DNA from: Parabacteroides bouchesdurhonensis | GTDB taxonomy: Bacteria > Bacteroidota > Bacteroidia > Bacteroidales > Tannerellaceae | Assembly: GCF_900186615.1 (NCBI RefSeq) | Contig: NZ_LT896588.1 | Location: 3,350,348-3,414,347 of the forward strand | Length of the DNA: 64,000 nucleotides | Direction: 5' to 3' | Shown: one piece after another, positions 16,437 through 25,627 of the stretch | Position numbering within the stretch: position 1 is the stretch's first letter | Layout of the letters: each line of letters opens with the position of its first letter | Translations under genes and position numbers: made by a program | Notes under the pieces: model-generated | Seen by the model: the letters and a program-made list of their open reading frames with translations, nothing else | Told to the model about the DNA's origin: nothing | Database searches by the model: none

Positions 16437-17174
16437 TTAATAGACAGAAACCACTATGGGATACTCATAAGAACGTGCATCCTTTGTAGTATAACTGCCA
16501 CTGAATTGCGTAGTAACCTTTATCCGCCAGTTGCCTGTTGTAACTTCTGCCGGAAGCACAAATTGCAGTTTGGTAGGCGTATTAGGAGATACTTTTGTTG
16601 CAGGAATAAACACAGGGGTATCGCCTGTTTCGGTATCAGCCGGAGTAAAAGTTATACCCACTGCAGGGTCTTCACCCTTCAAAGAAAGACGCATACCCTG
16701 TATAAGCGCCATGCCACGGAAAGGCAAGCTATCTGTTTCATTGTTGGTAGGGTCGCACACACTCTGAATAACAGGGCCGGTTGCCCCAGATTGTTCAAAA
16801 GCATAAACCGTTGTACTCGAAACGGCCTTAGCTGCCGCCTCTCCCTGCGTAAGATTGACAGAGACTTTCAGGCGCGAAGGTTCTATATTGTGCCCCAAAT
16901 CACGATCATATATTGTACCTTGTATACTTATAGATGAATGGAAGAAACTAGTCACTACGTTATATCCTTCCGCCGCTACCGCGGCGCATTCATCCAGAAA
17001 CAACTGCACAAAGGCTGCTCCATTTACATTTTTGGTTGCAATTTCACGTTTTGTCAAACGTGAAATTATATCTTCCAAATACAAAGTACCCGCTACTTGA
17101 GGAGTGAGATAGAAATCGTTCTTTACATCTTTTGTAAGTTCGTTTTTGTGCGCGATAGCGTTAATTGTTGCCAT
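16437..17174 (-). CDS. DUF4469 protein with N-terminal HU-like domain
   Basis: This 245-residue protein has no signal peptide, so it is cytosolic. The N-terminal part (about 1-125, LYLEDIISRLTKREIATKN) matches the HU-like DNA-binding domain (Bvu_2165 type), and the C-terminal part (about 140-245, DPAVGITFTP, YEYPIVVSVY) the Ig-like DUF4469 domain. A paralogue lies at 58312-59046 in the second fimbrial locus and ends almost identically (EYPFVVSVF). It sits between the DGR target and the TR array, in the same orientation. A role in DNA binding at these loci is plausible but not shown. Confidence 0.8.
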   Translation of the reverse strand: MATINAIAHKNELTKDVKNDFYLTPQVAGTLYLEDIISRLTKREIATKNVNGAAFVQLFLDECAAVAAEGYNVVTSFFHSSISIQGTIYDRDLGHNIEPSRLKVSVNLTQGEAAAKAVSSTTVYAFEQSGATGPVIQSVCDPTNNETDSLPFRGMALIQGMRLSLKGEDPAVGITFTPADTETGDTPVFIPATKVSPNTPTKLQFVLPAEVTTGNWRIKVTTQFSGSYTTKDARSYEYPIVVSVY

Positions 17175-17217
17175 ACTCGTTTTGTTTTGTTAGATTAAGG
17201 AAACTCTATTTTTTTTC

Positions 17218-17241
17218 GAAGCCGGGGCAAGCCCCGGCTTC
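17218..17241. promoter_or_regulatory. Hairpin/cruciform just downstream of the VR
   Basis: A perfect 10-bp GC-rich stem (GAAGCCGGGG and its complement) closes a 4-nt loop, 37 bp after the 3' end of the VR and 29 bp after the stop. In transcript direction it is followed by A residues, so it is not a standard terminator. No such hairpin follows any TR. In Bordetella phage BPP-1 a similar hairpin after the VR is required for target recognition by the DGR. Confidence 0.75.
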
Positions 17242-17270
17242 TCGTTTAAATTGTTAAATTGTTAAATTGA

Positions 17271-20200
17271 TTATATATCCCGGACACAGCGAACATAGTT
17301 GTAGCTGCCCGTGTCGTTCCAACCGATACTGCCATTACCGAAGGCCAGCCTGCAACGTCTGCCGGTATTACCGTCACAAACAGAACTACTCCAGTAGTAG
17401 CGGTTCGTAGCAAACGGAGTGAAGCTATTCTGACCGGCAGCCTGTATTTTATACATATAGTACAATTCATACTCTGTAGGAAAACGCCAAGTTTCTCCAT
17501 TTGTTTTACGATAATTTGCACAGTAATTCTGAGCCGTCTGTCCCAATGTTCCCGTGCCACTATTATAACTTGTATAATAATCATTAGAAGGCTGCCCGCT
17601 CGGATCTTCTTTTTGAAGTTCTATACTATAAGATCCACCAGCCTCGACTGTTGTTTTATGACCTTTATAATCTGCATTTCCATCATAATCAAATGGAGGA
17701 TAAGAAGTCACATTCGCTGCACTTTTATATGCTACATAATGTGTATTATCTATCGTAATCAATGTACCAGTCATACCTGCCGCTTGCTTAACCGTAACCG
17801 TTTTTGAATGATTTCCCCCCGTTACTGCAATAGTAAACACAGCGGAACGCTCACCACCCGTGTTGACAGAAGTATTAAACGTTAACGTTTGTGCCGAGCC
17901 GGTAGCGGTAGATGAAGTCGTTCCGGCAGAAATATCCGTACTTCCGCTGGCGCGGGTAGCTGTCCACGGCAAACCGCTCGTACCCGTAACATTAACGCTA
18001 CCGCTCGTGGCGGTGGCTGCTATATTTACGGAGGTGTTGCTTACTGAGAATGTAGAACCGCTTTGCCTGATCGTTACCTTTTCCGACATATTACCGGCCG
18101 TTACCGTTACATCGCCACTACGTTCCGCTGAATTAGGATTCACCGAAGCTGTTTTATAAGTAAATGTTTGATTGCTGCCATTAGTCGTACCCGTAGTAGT
18201 ACCTGTCAATGTTAACCAGGCAGAAGCTGCATTGGTAACACTAAAGCTCAATCCGCTCGTTCCTTTCAGCGTATAAGTACCGCTAGCGCCGGATGTTGCA
18301 GCCAATGGGTTCGTATTGGCCGATACGGTAAGCGAAGATGCCGCTTGGGTAACGGCAATTGTTTTTGTAAGTCCGTCATCGGTGCCGCTTACGGCATTTC
18401 CGGCCTTCACGGTAATAGTACCGCTGCGAACGGCGGCATTAGGATTTACCGGAGCTGTGTAGGTAATGTTTTGCGCAACGCCGGTAGAATTGTTGGAGCC
18501 GGTCAGGGTGCTGGTCAAGGTGAGCCAGTCCATATTATCCGTCACGGCCCACGAAAGACCTTGCGTTGCTGTAAAGGTAGACCCGCCGTTGGTAGTGCCC
18601 GTGTTGGGTATCGTAACGGGGGAGTTGCTCACTGCCAGAAAAGCACCGGCCTGATTAACGGTAAGCGTACCTGTCGGGCTATCGGCCTGTCCTCCGGCTG
18701 TTACCGTGATAGTTCCGGCGCGTTTGGCACTGCTTGGGTTGGTAGCTGTTGTATTATAAGTTACGCTATTGCTTGCCGCTGTATTGCTTCCGCTGGTAGT
18801 ACCTACAGTTATCCAAGCTGTACCGGTGGTGGCTGTCCAGGTCAATCCCGGAGTAGCCCCGAAAGTAGCAGTAGCATTTGATACAGGAGTGGCTGCAACC
18901 TCTACGGTGCTACCCGTTACGGTAGAACCGGCCTGCGTAACCGTTACGTTTTTAGACAGAGCAAGGTAGCTGCCATTGCTTATAGAGTTTCCGCCCTTCA
19001 CCACAACCGTTGCCGAGCGGGCATTCTTTGATGGGTTGCTGGTAGTAGCTTTAAACGTCAGGTCTTGATTTGCACCCGTGGCCTCAGTAGCCAAAGGAGA
19101 TGCGAACGAGAGCCAGTCGGCACTGCTGATTGTGGCCAGCAAAGCCAATCCGTTCGTGGCATTTACCCATCCGTTTGTGCTAACCGAGTTAGCGGCAGCA
19201 TCCATCTGCCCCAGATTGTTCACTTTCAATTCGGAGCCGTTTTGCTTGATAGTAACGTTCTTGCCGGCTATGCTTAAGGTTTCCGTCCGTTCTTCAGCAG
19301 TTGGGTTGGCCGATACGGAAGTAAAGGTTATCTTGGCCGGGCCGTTGTATGTTATCTGGGCTCCTGCCCCTGCCGATGTTCCGCCTATCACAGCCGATAG
19401 CCAGGAAGGCAGCATAAACGACCATTCCACCCCCGGACGGGCTGTTATCTGCACCTCCTTGGTGGCGCCTTTGGCAGCGTCCAGATTGTCGGGGTTGGTT
19501 ATCTCGGGGATAGAACCTACGGTAACGCGCTTGTCGGCAAAGTCGATGCCGGTAAGGGTGATGGTCATGTTGTAGGCGCAGTTGCGGGAAACGTTGTAGT
19601 TGTTGTACGTTCCCGTCGTATGGGCGGCATCGCCACCGGGGTATAGTTTGACGGAGACGTCGTTATAGGTCACACCATTTTGAACAGCCGTACCTGTCAT
19701 TTCAATATAAGTAGCGTTGCTTACACCGGTTCCTACCTTCTCTTTCTCGGAGGTTACGGCATTGGCGCCACTTACTATGCCGGCTTTGTTTTCGGGCAGA
19801 TACCAGTATATGGTGGCGGTGGAGTTGTCTACCGCTCCGGTATAGCTTGTATATGAAACGGACGCCAGTTGCGCGTCGGGCTCTATCAGTTGAGATTTGG
19901 CAGGTACATTGTTCAGTGTCACAGCGGTTGGTGTAAACGAGAATCCGTTGGCATTGCTGATTGTGTACTTAAAGATTATCTTGGCAGCCTGGCGCACCAG
20001 GTCTACCGAGCCGGTTATTCCGGCATCCGTTACGGCGCCGCTCCATACTCCGGTCATACCCAAACTACCCGAAGGAAGACCATCGGCCGAGACGGCAAAG
20101 TCTTTCGTATAGGTCTTTAATACGGATTCGCCGGTAATAAACGATTCCAGATCACCCGCATTGGCAATGAAGTAAATGCGGCAGGCGGCGGAGGTCTTTA

Positions 20201-20654
20201 GCTTCAGGTTCACCTCCAAACCGGTAGCGGCGGAGGTAATAGCTCCGCTTTCGAAGTATTGGCTGTATAGCTTTCCGGTATCGTCGTACTGGGCTATCCA
20301 GAGGTTGGCAACATTGTCTTCAACGCTTTTATCAAGTGCATTGGTTGCCCTTGTGGAAGGGGCGGACAGGGTATCTGCCACTTCCTTCGTTTCCTTGTCC
20401 GTAAACATCAGGCTCCGCGTAGAGGGGAAATTATTAGAAAGAACATTCATCCGGAATGTTGCATCCACCTCTTTTCCTTCACCTCCCGTTATGGGACGTT
20501 CTTCTACCTCGGTTTGCGAACATGCGCCCAGCAACATCAGCAAGGCAAAAAGAAGCATACATGCCAGCGACAGGCCGACACGCAGCCTGCGGATGTATAT
20601 ACACTGGCTGTTATCAATATTACTTACCCGTTTCATTGTATTCTGTTTTTCCAT
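17271..20654 (-). CDS. DGR target: BACON-repeat surface lipoprotein with variable FISUMP/C-type-lectin-like tip
   Basis: This 1127-residue protein has a lipobox (LLMLLGACSQ). The N-terminal half is fimbrial tip/DUF4906-like. Six BACON-like Ig repeats of about 85 residues follow (about 390-930), each ending in a motif such as VTVTQAG. The C-terminal FISUMP-like domain contains WRFPTEYELYYMYK and then the VR-coded segment (YYWSSSVCDGNTGRRC to YVRCVRDI), which is also the end of the protein. Position in the operon after eight fimbrial subunits suggests it is the pilus tip adhesin. The VR differs from TR4 at 11 residues. Start is the ATG at 20654, 3 bp after the previous stop. Confidence 0.9.
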   Translation of the reverse strand: MEKQNTMKRVSNIDNSQCIYIRRLRVGLSLACMLLFALLMLLGACSQTEVEERPITGGEGKEVDATFRMNVLSNNFPSTRSLMFTDKETKEVADTLSAPSTRATNALDKSVEDNVANLWIAQYDDTGKLYSQYFESGAITSAATGLEVNLKLKTSAACRIYFIANAGDLESFITGESVLKTYTKDFAVSADGLPSGSLGMTGVWSGAVTDAGITGSVDLVRQAAKIIFKYTISNANGFSFTPTAVTLNNVPAKSQLIEPDAQLASVSYTSYTGAVDNSTATIYWYLPENKAGIVSGANAVTSEKEKVGTGVSNATYIEMTGTAVQNGVTYNDVSVKLYPGGDAAHTTGTYNNYNVSRNCAYNMTITLTGIDFADKRVTVGSIPEITNPDNLDAAKGATKEVQITARPGVEWSFMLPSWLSAVIGGTSAGAGAQITYNGPAKITFTSVSANPTAEERTETLSIAGKNVTIKQNGSELKVNNLGQMDAAANSVSTNGWVNATNGLALLATISSADWLSFASPLATEATGANQDLTFKATTSNPSKNARSATVVVKGGNSISNGSYLALSKNVTVTQAGSTVTGSTVEVAATPVSNATATFGATPGLTWTATTGTAWITVGTTSGSNTAASNSVTYNTTATNPSSAKRAGTITVTAGGQADSPTGTLTVNQAGAFLAVSNSPVTIPNTGTTNGGSTFTATQGLSWAVTDNMDWLTLTSTLTGSNNSTGVAQNITYTAPVNPNAAVRSGTITVKAGNAVSGTDDGLTKTIAVTQAASSLTVSANTNPLAATSGASGTYTLKGTSGLSFSVTNAASAWLTLTGTTTGTTNGSNQTFTYKTASVNPNSAERSGDVTVTAGNMSEKVTIRQSGSTFSVSNTSVNIAATATSGSVNVTGTSGLPWTATRASGSTDISAGTTSSTATGSAQTLTFNTSVNTGGERSAVFTIAVTGGNHSKTVTVKQAAGMTGTLITIDNTHYVAYKSAANVTSYPPFDYDGNADYKGHKTTVEAGGSYSIELQKEDPSGQPSNDYYTSYNSGTGTLGQTAQNYCANYRKTNGETWRFPTEYELYYMYKIQAAGQNSFTPFATNRYYWSSSVCDGNTGRRCRLAFGNGSIGWNDTGSYNYVRCVRDI
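17279..17417 (-). repeat. DGR variable repeat (VR)
   Basis: This is the 139-bp last coding segment of the target gene. It is gapless with TR4, with 16 adenine-only differences. At protein level, TR4 Asn codons have become Tyr, Ala, Gly, Ser, Gly, Asp, Gly, Ser and Tyr, plus a Tyr to Cys and a Lys to Arg. Homology stops sharply at 17417. Confidence 0.95.
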
Positions 20655-20657
20655 AAT

Positions 20658-21821
20658 TTATCCCACATTACCGTTACCACTCCAATCTATATTCGTCCAT
20701 TCGGCTACTACAACGCCCACGCCCACACCTTCGTTGATGTCGGGGTCGGGATTGGGGTTGTCCGGATCGGCTCCGCCTACATTCCCGTCGGTAAAGACGA
20801 TGGTGTTCCAGTCCATCACCCGCATAACCAGGCGGCTTACGTCGTTCTTCACTTGCAGGGTAAAGACGTAGCGTTTGCCGGCGTCGAAGGCGATGTTCTT
20901 ATTAACGATAGCGCTCAGGTCTACCGAAGTGCCGTCGCGTTCTACCGTAACCGCTATATTAAAGGAAGTATCGTTTTTGGGGAGCACAACGCCTGTTACC
21001 TTATTCAATCCCAGGTTATTCGGGTCGGAAGCAGGATCAACGGCTTTAAAGTCATCTGCACCAAAAGAGACGGTACCGCTTCCGGTTATATCTCCTCCGG
21101 TCTTGTCTATCTCCCAGCTTTCACCGGCTACCAGGCTTGCCGGCGAGCTGGATATGGAGCTTAGTTCCAGCTTCGTTCCTTTAAGGTTTATCATCGAGAC
21201 TGCGCTCGAGGCATCGGCCGCCACGTTGAACACTACCAGTGCACATTGCCGCCTGAACGTTTGCAGCGTCACCGAGTTCGATGCCTTGGAGACAGTTACC
21301 GTACGTGCCCAGGAGGTTATCACGTCTTCTTTGTGCGGTATGCCGTATATGCCGAAAGTCCCGTCCTTTTCCGTTATCGGACGTGCCGGCGAAACGGCAT
21401 AGAAGTCGTATTTGCCGCTGCGCACAAGCATGCCGGTTGCAGCATTGCCGGTCTTCTTCCCGTCATCGTCTACCACGCAGGGCGACAATGAGCCGTTGGC
21501 TTCCACCACATAGGTAGCCTCGAAAGCAGGCTTTGTATTTTCATAAGCTACACTGGATACGTTCTGGTTCAAATGCCCCAGATAATAAGCGGCAATACGT
21601 ACGGTAGCGCCTTTGGGCAGGTTTGCCGGATCGCCATCGGCACGCGTCACTGTGGTTACTCCCAGTCCCGGACGGCCGAAGCTAAGCTCTACCGGCAGGG
21701 CTTCTTCGGGAACGATATCTTCCACCGGACTGCCTGTGCATCCTGCCAACAAAAGGCAACAGGCAGACGCCAGCAGAGTCCGGTATGGCAAGATGATCCG
21801 GTATAAATAGAATCGTTTCAT
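20658..21821 (-). CDS. Fimbrillin-A-clan lipoprotein (BF2992-like)
   Basis: This 387-residue lipoprotein (signal with LLLAGCTGS) has the two-domain fimbrillin layout. It contains the typical stretch TVRIAAYYLG, the lipid-distal core FRRQCALVVFNVAADAS, and a C-terminal KRYVFTLQVK then MDWNT block. The tail is rich in DPDNPNPDPD. It precedes the DGR target by 3 bp and is probably a minor or tip-proximal pilin that holds it. Confidence 0.78.
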   Translation of the reverse strand: MKRFYLYRIILPYRTLLASACCLLLAGCTGSPVEDIVPEEALPVELSFGRPGLGVTTVTRADGDPANLPKGATVRIAAYYLGHLNQNVSSVAYENTKPAFEATYVVEANGSLSPCVVDDDGKKTGNAATGMLVRSGKYDFYAVSPARPITEKDGTFGIYGIPHKEDVITSWARTVTVSKASNSVTLQTFRRQCALVVFNVAADASSAVSMINLKGTKLELSSISSSPASLVAGESWEIDKTGGDITGSGTVSFGADDFKAVDPASDPNNLGLNKVTGVVLPKNDTSFNIAVTVERDGTSVDLSAIVNKNIAFDAGKRYVFTLQVKNDVSRLVMRVMDWNTIVFTDGNVGGADPDNPNPDPDINEGVGVGVVVAEWTNIDWSGNGNVG

Positions 21822-21880
21822 TGTTATCTTTCGTTTTGTTCTTGTGAATGGGAGGGGTATCTCTCCCCGCCCACCCTTTT

Positions 21881-23023
21881 TTATTCCACAGGGATGTCTT
21901 CACCGGCACCGTTGCCGGCTATCCAGTCTTCCACCTGCAAATCGGTTATTACAATACCCTGAGGCTGTATCTCTATATTGTAGATATAGTTTTTGCCTCT
22001 CTCCCATTGAATGTCGAATGTACTGGGTGAACCGTCGGCATTCGGCTTCATGGTAAATACCCGCTTGGAATCGTCGGTAAACTCGAGGGTCACTCCCGTT
22101 GCCGTTACCGGAATAGCCAGCCCGAATGCCTGTATCGGAGCCTGAGCTTTGTCGGCCACATTGGTTGCCACCTTTCGTAGATCGCCGGACGATACGAACG
22201 TGAGCTGGTCTACAGGAGTAAGCGTACCGCTAAGTTCACCCGTCTCCAGATTCAGCTTGGCGCCGGTGGACTTCTTAAAAGCTCCTGTTCCTTTCAGAAC
22301 CACAGAGGCTACATACGTGTCGGACAAAGCTCCCCCGCTGTTGGCCTCGATAATACGGAAGCTAACCTTTGCCAGGGCATGGTGCATGGTAAGCGATACC
22401 TGCGGATTCCAACGGTCTACAATGGTAGTGCCCCTACCATAGAGGTAGTCTTCCTGACCATCCAGTTCCCATTGTACATCTGTTGCCACATTTCCCGGCG
22501 CACCGGTTCCACCGTCGCTAAATATGAACGACTGCTTGTCTTTTACAGCAATACCGCCCATATAGGGCGCTTTCGCACCATTCACCGTGGTTAAGCTCAC
22601 ACTCTTATCCGAAGGCGAGAAAGCATATACCGTTCCCTTCTCCGAGAAAAGGTAAAGTATCGGATAGAAATCCAGGTCGGGTTCCCAAGCTGCCGCCGGA
22701 ACAGCAGCATTGTACTTAAATACCTGCCTGTAGTTGCCATCGTAAGTGTACATTACTCCGTTCTTATCCTGTGTGACAAACAGTCCCACTGTTTGGAGCG
22801 GATTAGGATTACCCGGCATAGCAACAGGAGGCGCTCCCGTAACAATGCTTCTCGTCTCCACCTCAACAGACAAGCCCAGGCTTTTAACGCTCAGGGGGAC
22901 ACCTTCCTCCGTATTGCCGCCGCCCGTAACAGGCGGCTCAACGCCGAAGGACGTTTCCGCCTCCGTACATGAGCACAGTAACATAAAAGCAACTGCCGGC
23001 AGATTATATATGAACCGTTTCAT
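21881..23023 (-). CDS. Fimbrillin-family lipoprotein
   Basis: This 380-residue protein has a lipoprotein signal (FMLLCSCTEAE). The core carries MHHALAKVSFRIIEAN, the conserved fimbrillin segment. The C-terminal strand is NYIYNIEIQPQGIVITDLQ then VEDW, as in type V pilins, where this strand fills the groove of the next subunit. It is the seventh subunit-like gene of the operon; whether it is a shaft or accessory pilin is open. Confidence 0.8.
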   Translation of the reverse strand: MKRFIYNLPAVAFMLLCSCTEAETSFGVEPPVTGGGNTEEGVPLSVKSLGLSVEVETRSIVTGAPPVAMPGNPNPLQTVGLFVTQDKNGVMYTYDGNYRQVFKYNAAVPAAAWEPDLDFYPILYLFSEKGTVYAFSPSDKSVSLTTVNGAKAPYMGGIAVKDKQSFIFSDGGTGAPGNVATDVQWELDGQEDYLYGRGTTIVDRWNPQVSLTMHHALAKVSFRIIEANSGGALSDTYVASVVLKGTGAFKKSTGAKLNLETGELSGTLTPVDQLTFVSSGDLRKVATNVADKAQAPIQAFGLAIPVTATGVTLEFTDDSKRVFTMKPNADGSPSTFDIQWERGKNYIYNIEIQPQGIVITDLQVEDWIAGNGAGEDIPVE

Positions 23024-23044
23024 GGGCTTTGTTTTATAGAGGGA

Positions 23045-24394
23045 TTATAGTATGATCTCGCCGCCTTGTTCCTGGTCGTCCCAGTCTGTTACAGCTACAC
23101 TAACAACGTCCAGTTTGTTCTTACCGGCCATCAATGTATAGATATAGTTGCTACCGGCTACCCATTCTATACCAGGCAAAGAAACGGTGAAGACCATTTC
23201 GGCATTCGTAGTAGCGTCTTTCAAGGTAACGGTTACATCTATTTCATTATCACTGAAATTAAGCGGGTAAACCAATGCGCTTACAGCTTTAGAAACAGTC
23301 TTGCCATTTACACCGCTAGTAGTGGTTATCTTTGATGTAGAAACAAACTGATTTTCATTTTCTGTTACACCGTCTGCTACCTGGCGTTTGATAACGTAGT
23401 TGTTGATGGTACGGGTAATTGATCCGACACTACCGCTCGTTGTAATTGCGCCATCCAGTAAAGACATGGTACCTTCTTTATAGAATTTAGAAACACCTGC
23501 GTGATCCTTTATCTCGAACTTCGTAAAGTTCACGTCATTTGTACTCAGGTTACCGCCGTCGTACACACGGAAGGATACCATAGACAGCGCATGCTTCATC
23601 TGCAAAGCAATCTTCCAACCCGGATTTTTGTCATTATTATTAGCAGGTTCAGCTTCCGGAGTAACTACTGGTTCACCATCGGCATGACCATTATTTACAT
23701 AACGGCCACCTATATCAGTTGAATCATGATACATATAATCCTTTTCTGCAAGCGCAGCTATTTTCAGTTTCTTGTTCGTAGCAGAGTTGGTAGCCCAATT
23801 TCCTAAAGAAGTCCACACCATGGCAGCATTATTAACATACTGGGCATCAATCGCAACATTATCAACAAGATTAGCCGTAACTTTCATATCAGCCTCCGAT
23901 GAAAGTGTTAAGGAAGTAAATGCACCGCTGGTATATGGATAATAGGCATAAACACAACCCACGTCTTTCTTCAGATAGAACGGGTTTTCCGTCTTACCTG
24001 CGAAATTATCACCTTTGGCAGAGATAGCGGTCCAATTGCCACCATTTGCATCTCCCATAAACCAAACCTGATGATTGGTTTCATAGTCAGTAACAGTACC
24101 TTCAGGTGAATACCAGCCGTTCCTGGCTTTATTCAGGATAGCGACACCTATGCCCGGAACGGAATCGCTATCTGTATACTTAGCTGCATTGTAAGTAATC
24201 TTAGTACCTTCTACCAACGAACGGGTTACAGCTTTCGTACCGGCATCCACTTTCAGATCGGTAGATATGCCCAATGCCACCTGTCCGTTGTTATTATCCG
24301 GCAACGGAAGGTCCGTTTCATTCTCTGAACAGCTTACTGCTGTCAACATGGCAACCGCAAAGGCGCCCATTTTCATAATGTTCTTCATATTCAT
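23045..24394 (-). CDS. Fimbrillin-family lipoprotein, probable structural pilin
   Basis: This 449-residue lipoprotein (AVSCSENE) has the fimbrillin core LQMKHALSMVSFRVYDGG and a C-terminal NYIYTLMAGKNKLDVVSVA then VTDWDDQEQGG block. An Arg in TKAVTRSLVEG near residue 65 is a plausible trypsin-like or gingipain-like cleavage site for strand exchange. It is the longest of the pilins and follows a 228-bp repeat-rich gap, so it could be the major subunit. Confidence 0.8.
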   Translation of the reverse strand: MNMKNIMKMGAFAVAMLTAVSCSENETDLPLPDNNNGQVALGISTDLKVDAGTKAVTRSLVEGTKITYNAAKYTDSDSVPGIGVAILNKARNGWYSPEGTVTDYETNHQVWFMGDANGGNWTAISAKGDNFAGKTENPFYLKKDVGCVYAYYPYTSGAFTSLTLSSEADMKVTANLVDNVAIDAQYVNNAAMVWTSLGNWATNSATNKKLKIAALAEKDYMYHDSTDIGGRYVNNGHADGEPVVTPEAEPANNNDKNPGWKIALQMKHALSMVSFRVYDGGNLSTNDVNFTKFEIKDHAGVSKFYKEGTMSLLDGAITTSGSVGSITRTINNYVIKRQVADGVTENENQFVSTSKITTTSGVNGKTVSKAVSALVYPLNFSDNEIDVTVTLKDATTNAEMVFTVSLPGIEWVAGSNYIYTLMAGKNKLDVVSVAVTDWDDQEQGGEIIL

Positions 24395-24445
24395 TTGTTT
24401 TTGTGGTTCTCCTTACGGAGCCCCGGATTATTATTGCTCGCGTTG

Positions 24446-24613
24446 TTTCTTAGTAGTTGGTAGTTAGTAGTTGGTAGTTAGTACTCGCTTCGCTCGCAAG
24501 TAGTTAACGCTCGTTCCACTCGCTAGTAGTTAAGTAGTCAAGAACAATTGCTACTTAACTACTTTAACTACTTAACTACTCTCTTCTTCCTTCTTCCTAC
24601 TAACTACTAACTA
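24446..24613. repeat. Low-complexity TAGTTAG-type repeat, copy B
   Basis: A run of TAGTAGTTGGTAGTTAG-like units on one side faces CTACTTAACTACTAACTAC-like units on the other, so the whole stretch can fold into an imperfect long hairpin. It shares ACTCGCTTCGCTC, TAGTAGTTAAG and AGAACAAT in order with copy A at 13079-13180. It lies inside the pilus operon between two fimbrillin genes. Confidence 0.7.
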
Positions 24614-24622
24614 CTATATTCC

Positions 24623-25606
24623 TCACACCGGTATCTCCCCCTGTTCCTGATCTGCCCATTCCTTTACGCCTACAGAGACGGCCTCTATCCTGTTCCCTTC
24701 GGAAAAACATAAGGATATGACGTGTTTCACTCCGGCCTTCACTCCTCCGTCTATGGAAAGGGAGACCTTGGAAACCGTTTCCTGCACATTGCCTTCTCCG
24801 TCTTTCGTAGTGGTAATTTGCAGGTGGAGCGGAGATTCCTTCGTCCCGTTTACCGGCAGCACAGGGAGCAAAACATATCCCTGCGCATCGGGCAATCCTT
24901 GCGTATCCATATCTGCCACCGTTTCTATCGGCACATCGGAAAAGTCGTTGACAGTAAGAGTTTTCTCATCCCCTACCGCCGAGACGTCAGCAAGCGCCAA
25001 TGCTTCCGTTGCCAAAGCAAGCCGTTGGGTGGCATGCACTCCCGTTATCTCTATCTTTACCACACTACCCCACTTATCGGCTGCTTTATCACTATAGCAT
25101 ACAAATTGCAGTTGTGTGAGCAGATGCTGAAAAGTGCAGGTGGTAACAGGACTATATGTATTACCGGTAAGCAAAGGCGTTGCCATAATGTCGGTAGCGC
25201 CGTCTACGGTAAATGTAACTGTACCGCCGAAAGCGTCCTTAGTAACATCTTCACCTGCCGCCGGATAGAAGCCCTGTAAACGGGTATTCCCGCCGTTATC
25301 CTTATAAAGCTGCGGAATGGTAAACAGAATAGGCCGGTTCCCACTGCCTCCGGTACGCGTTGCCTCCAGAAAAGTCCACATACCATACGTACCTGCCTCG
25401 AGGCCTGTTTCATCCTGACGGGCAAAACAGACGTCCAGATCGCTCTTATAGCCGGAGTTTATCACCGCACGGGTAGAAGCGCCTATGCCTCCTTCCAGAG
25501 AAACGTCTCTTACCGGAACGGGGTGCGGCGTATTATCGCCACCGTCCGAACAAGACATACTTCCCCAAAGAAGAAGTGCGGTTATTATACGGATTGATTG
25601 TTTCAT
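24623..25606 (-). CDS. Fimbrillin-family lipoprotein
   Basis: This 327-residue lipoprotein (GSMSCSDGG) belongs to the fimbrillin family. GIGASTRAVINSGYKSDLD near residue 42 contains an Arg suited to proteolytic maturation. The core CTFQHLLTQLQFVCYSD and the end VSVGVKEWADQEQG are typical. It is closely related to the next gene upstream (25628-26572), suggesting duplication. Confidence 0.8.
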   Translation of the reverse strand: MKQSIRIITALLLWGSMSCSDGGDNTPHPVPVRDVSLEGGIGASTRAVINSGYKSDLDVCFARQDETGLEAGTYGMWTFLEATRTGGSGNRPILFTIPQLYKDNGGNTRLQGFYPAAGEDVTKDAFGGTVTFTVDGATDIMATPLLTGNTYSPVTTCTFQHLLTQLQFVCYSDKAADKWGSVVKIEITGVHATQRLALATEALALADVSAVGDEKTLTVNDFSDVPIETVADMDTQGLPDAQGYVLLPVLPVNGTKESPLHLQITTTKDGEGNVQETVSKVSLSIDGGVKAGVKHVISLCFSEGNRIEAVSVGVKEWADQEQGEIPV

Positions 25607-25627
25607 CTCCTGCTATATTAGAAAGCA

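Noticed and set aside
16332-16937. 201-residue plus-strand ORF
   Set aside because: It lies opposite the DUF4469 gene and has no family resemblance. It is a shadow frame.
17218-17241. GC-rich hairpin after the target gene as an ordinary terminator
   Set aside because: In the direction of transcription it is followed by A residues, not T. It may still act as a weak terminator with other factors.
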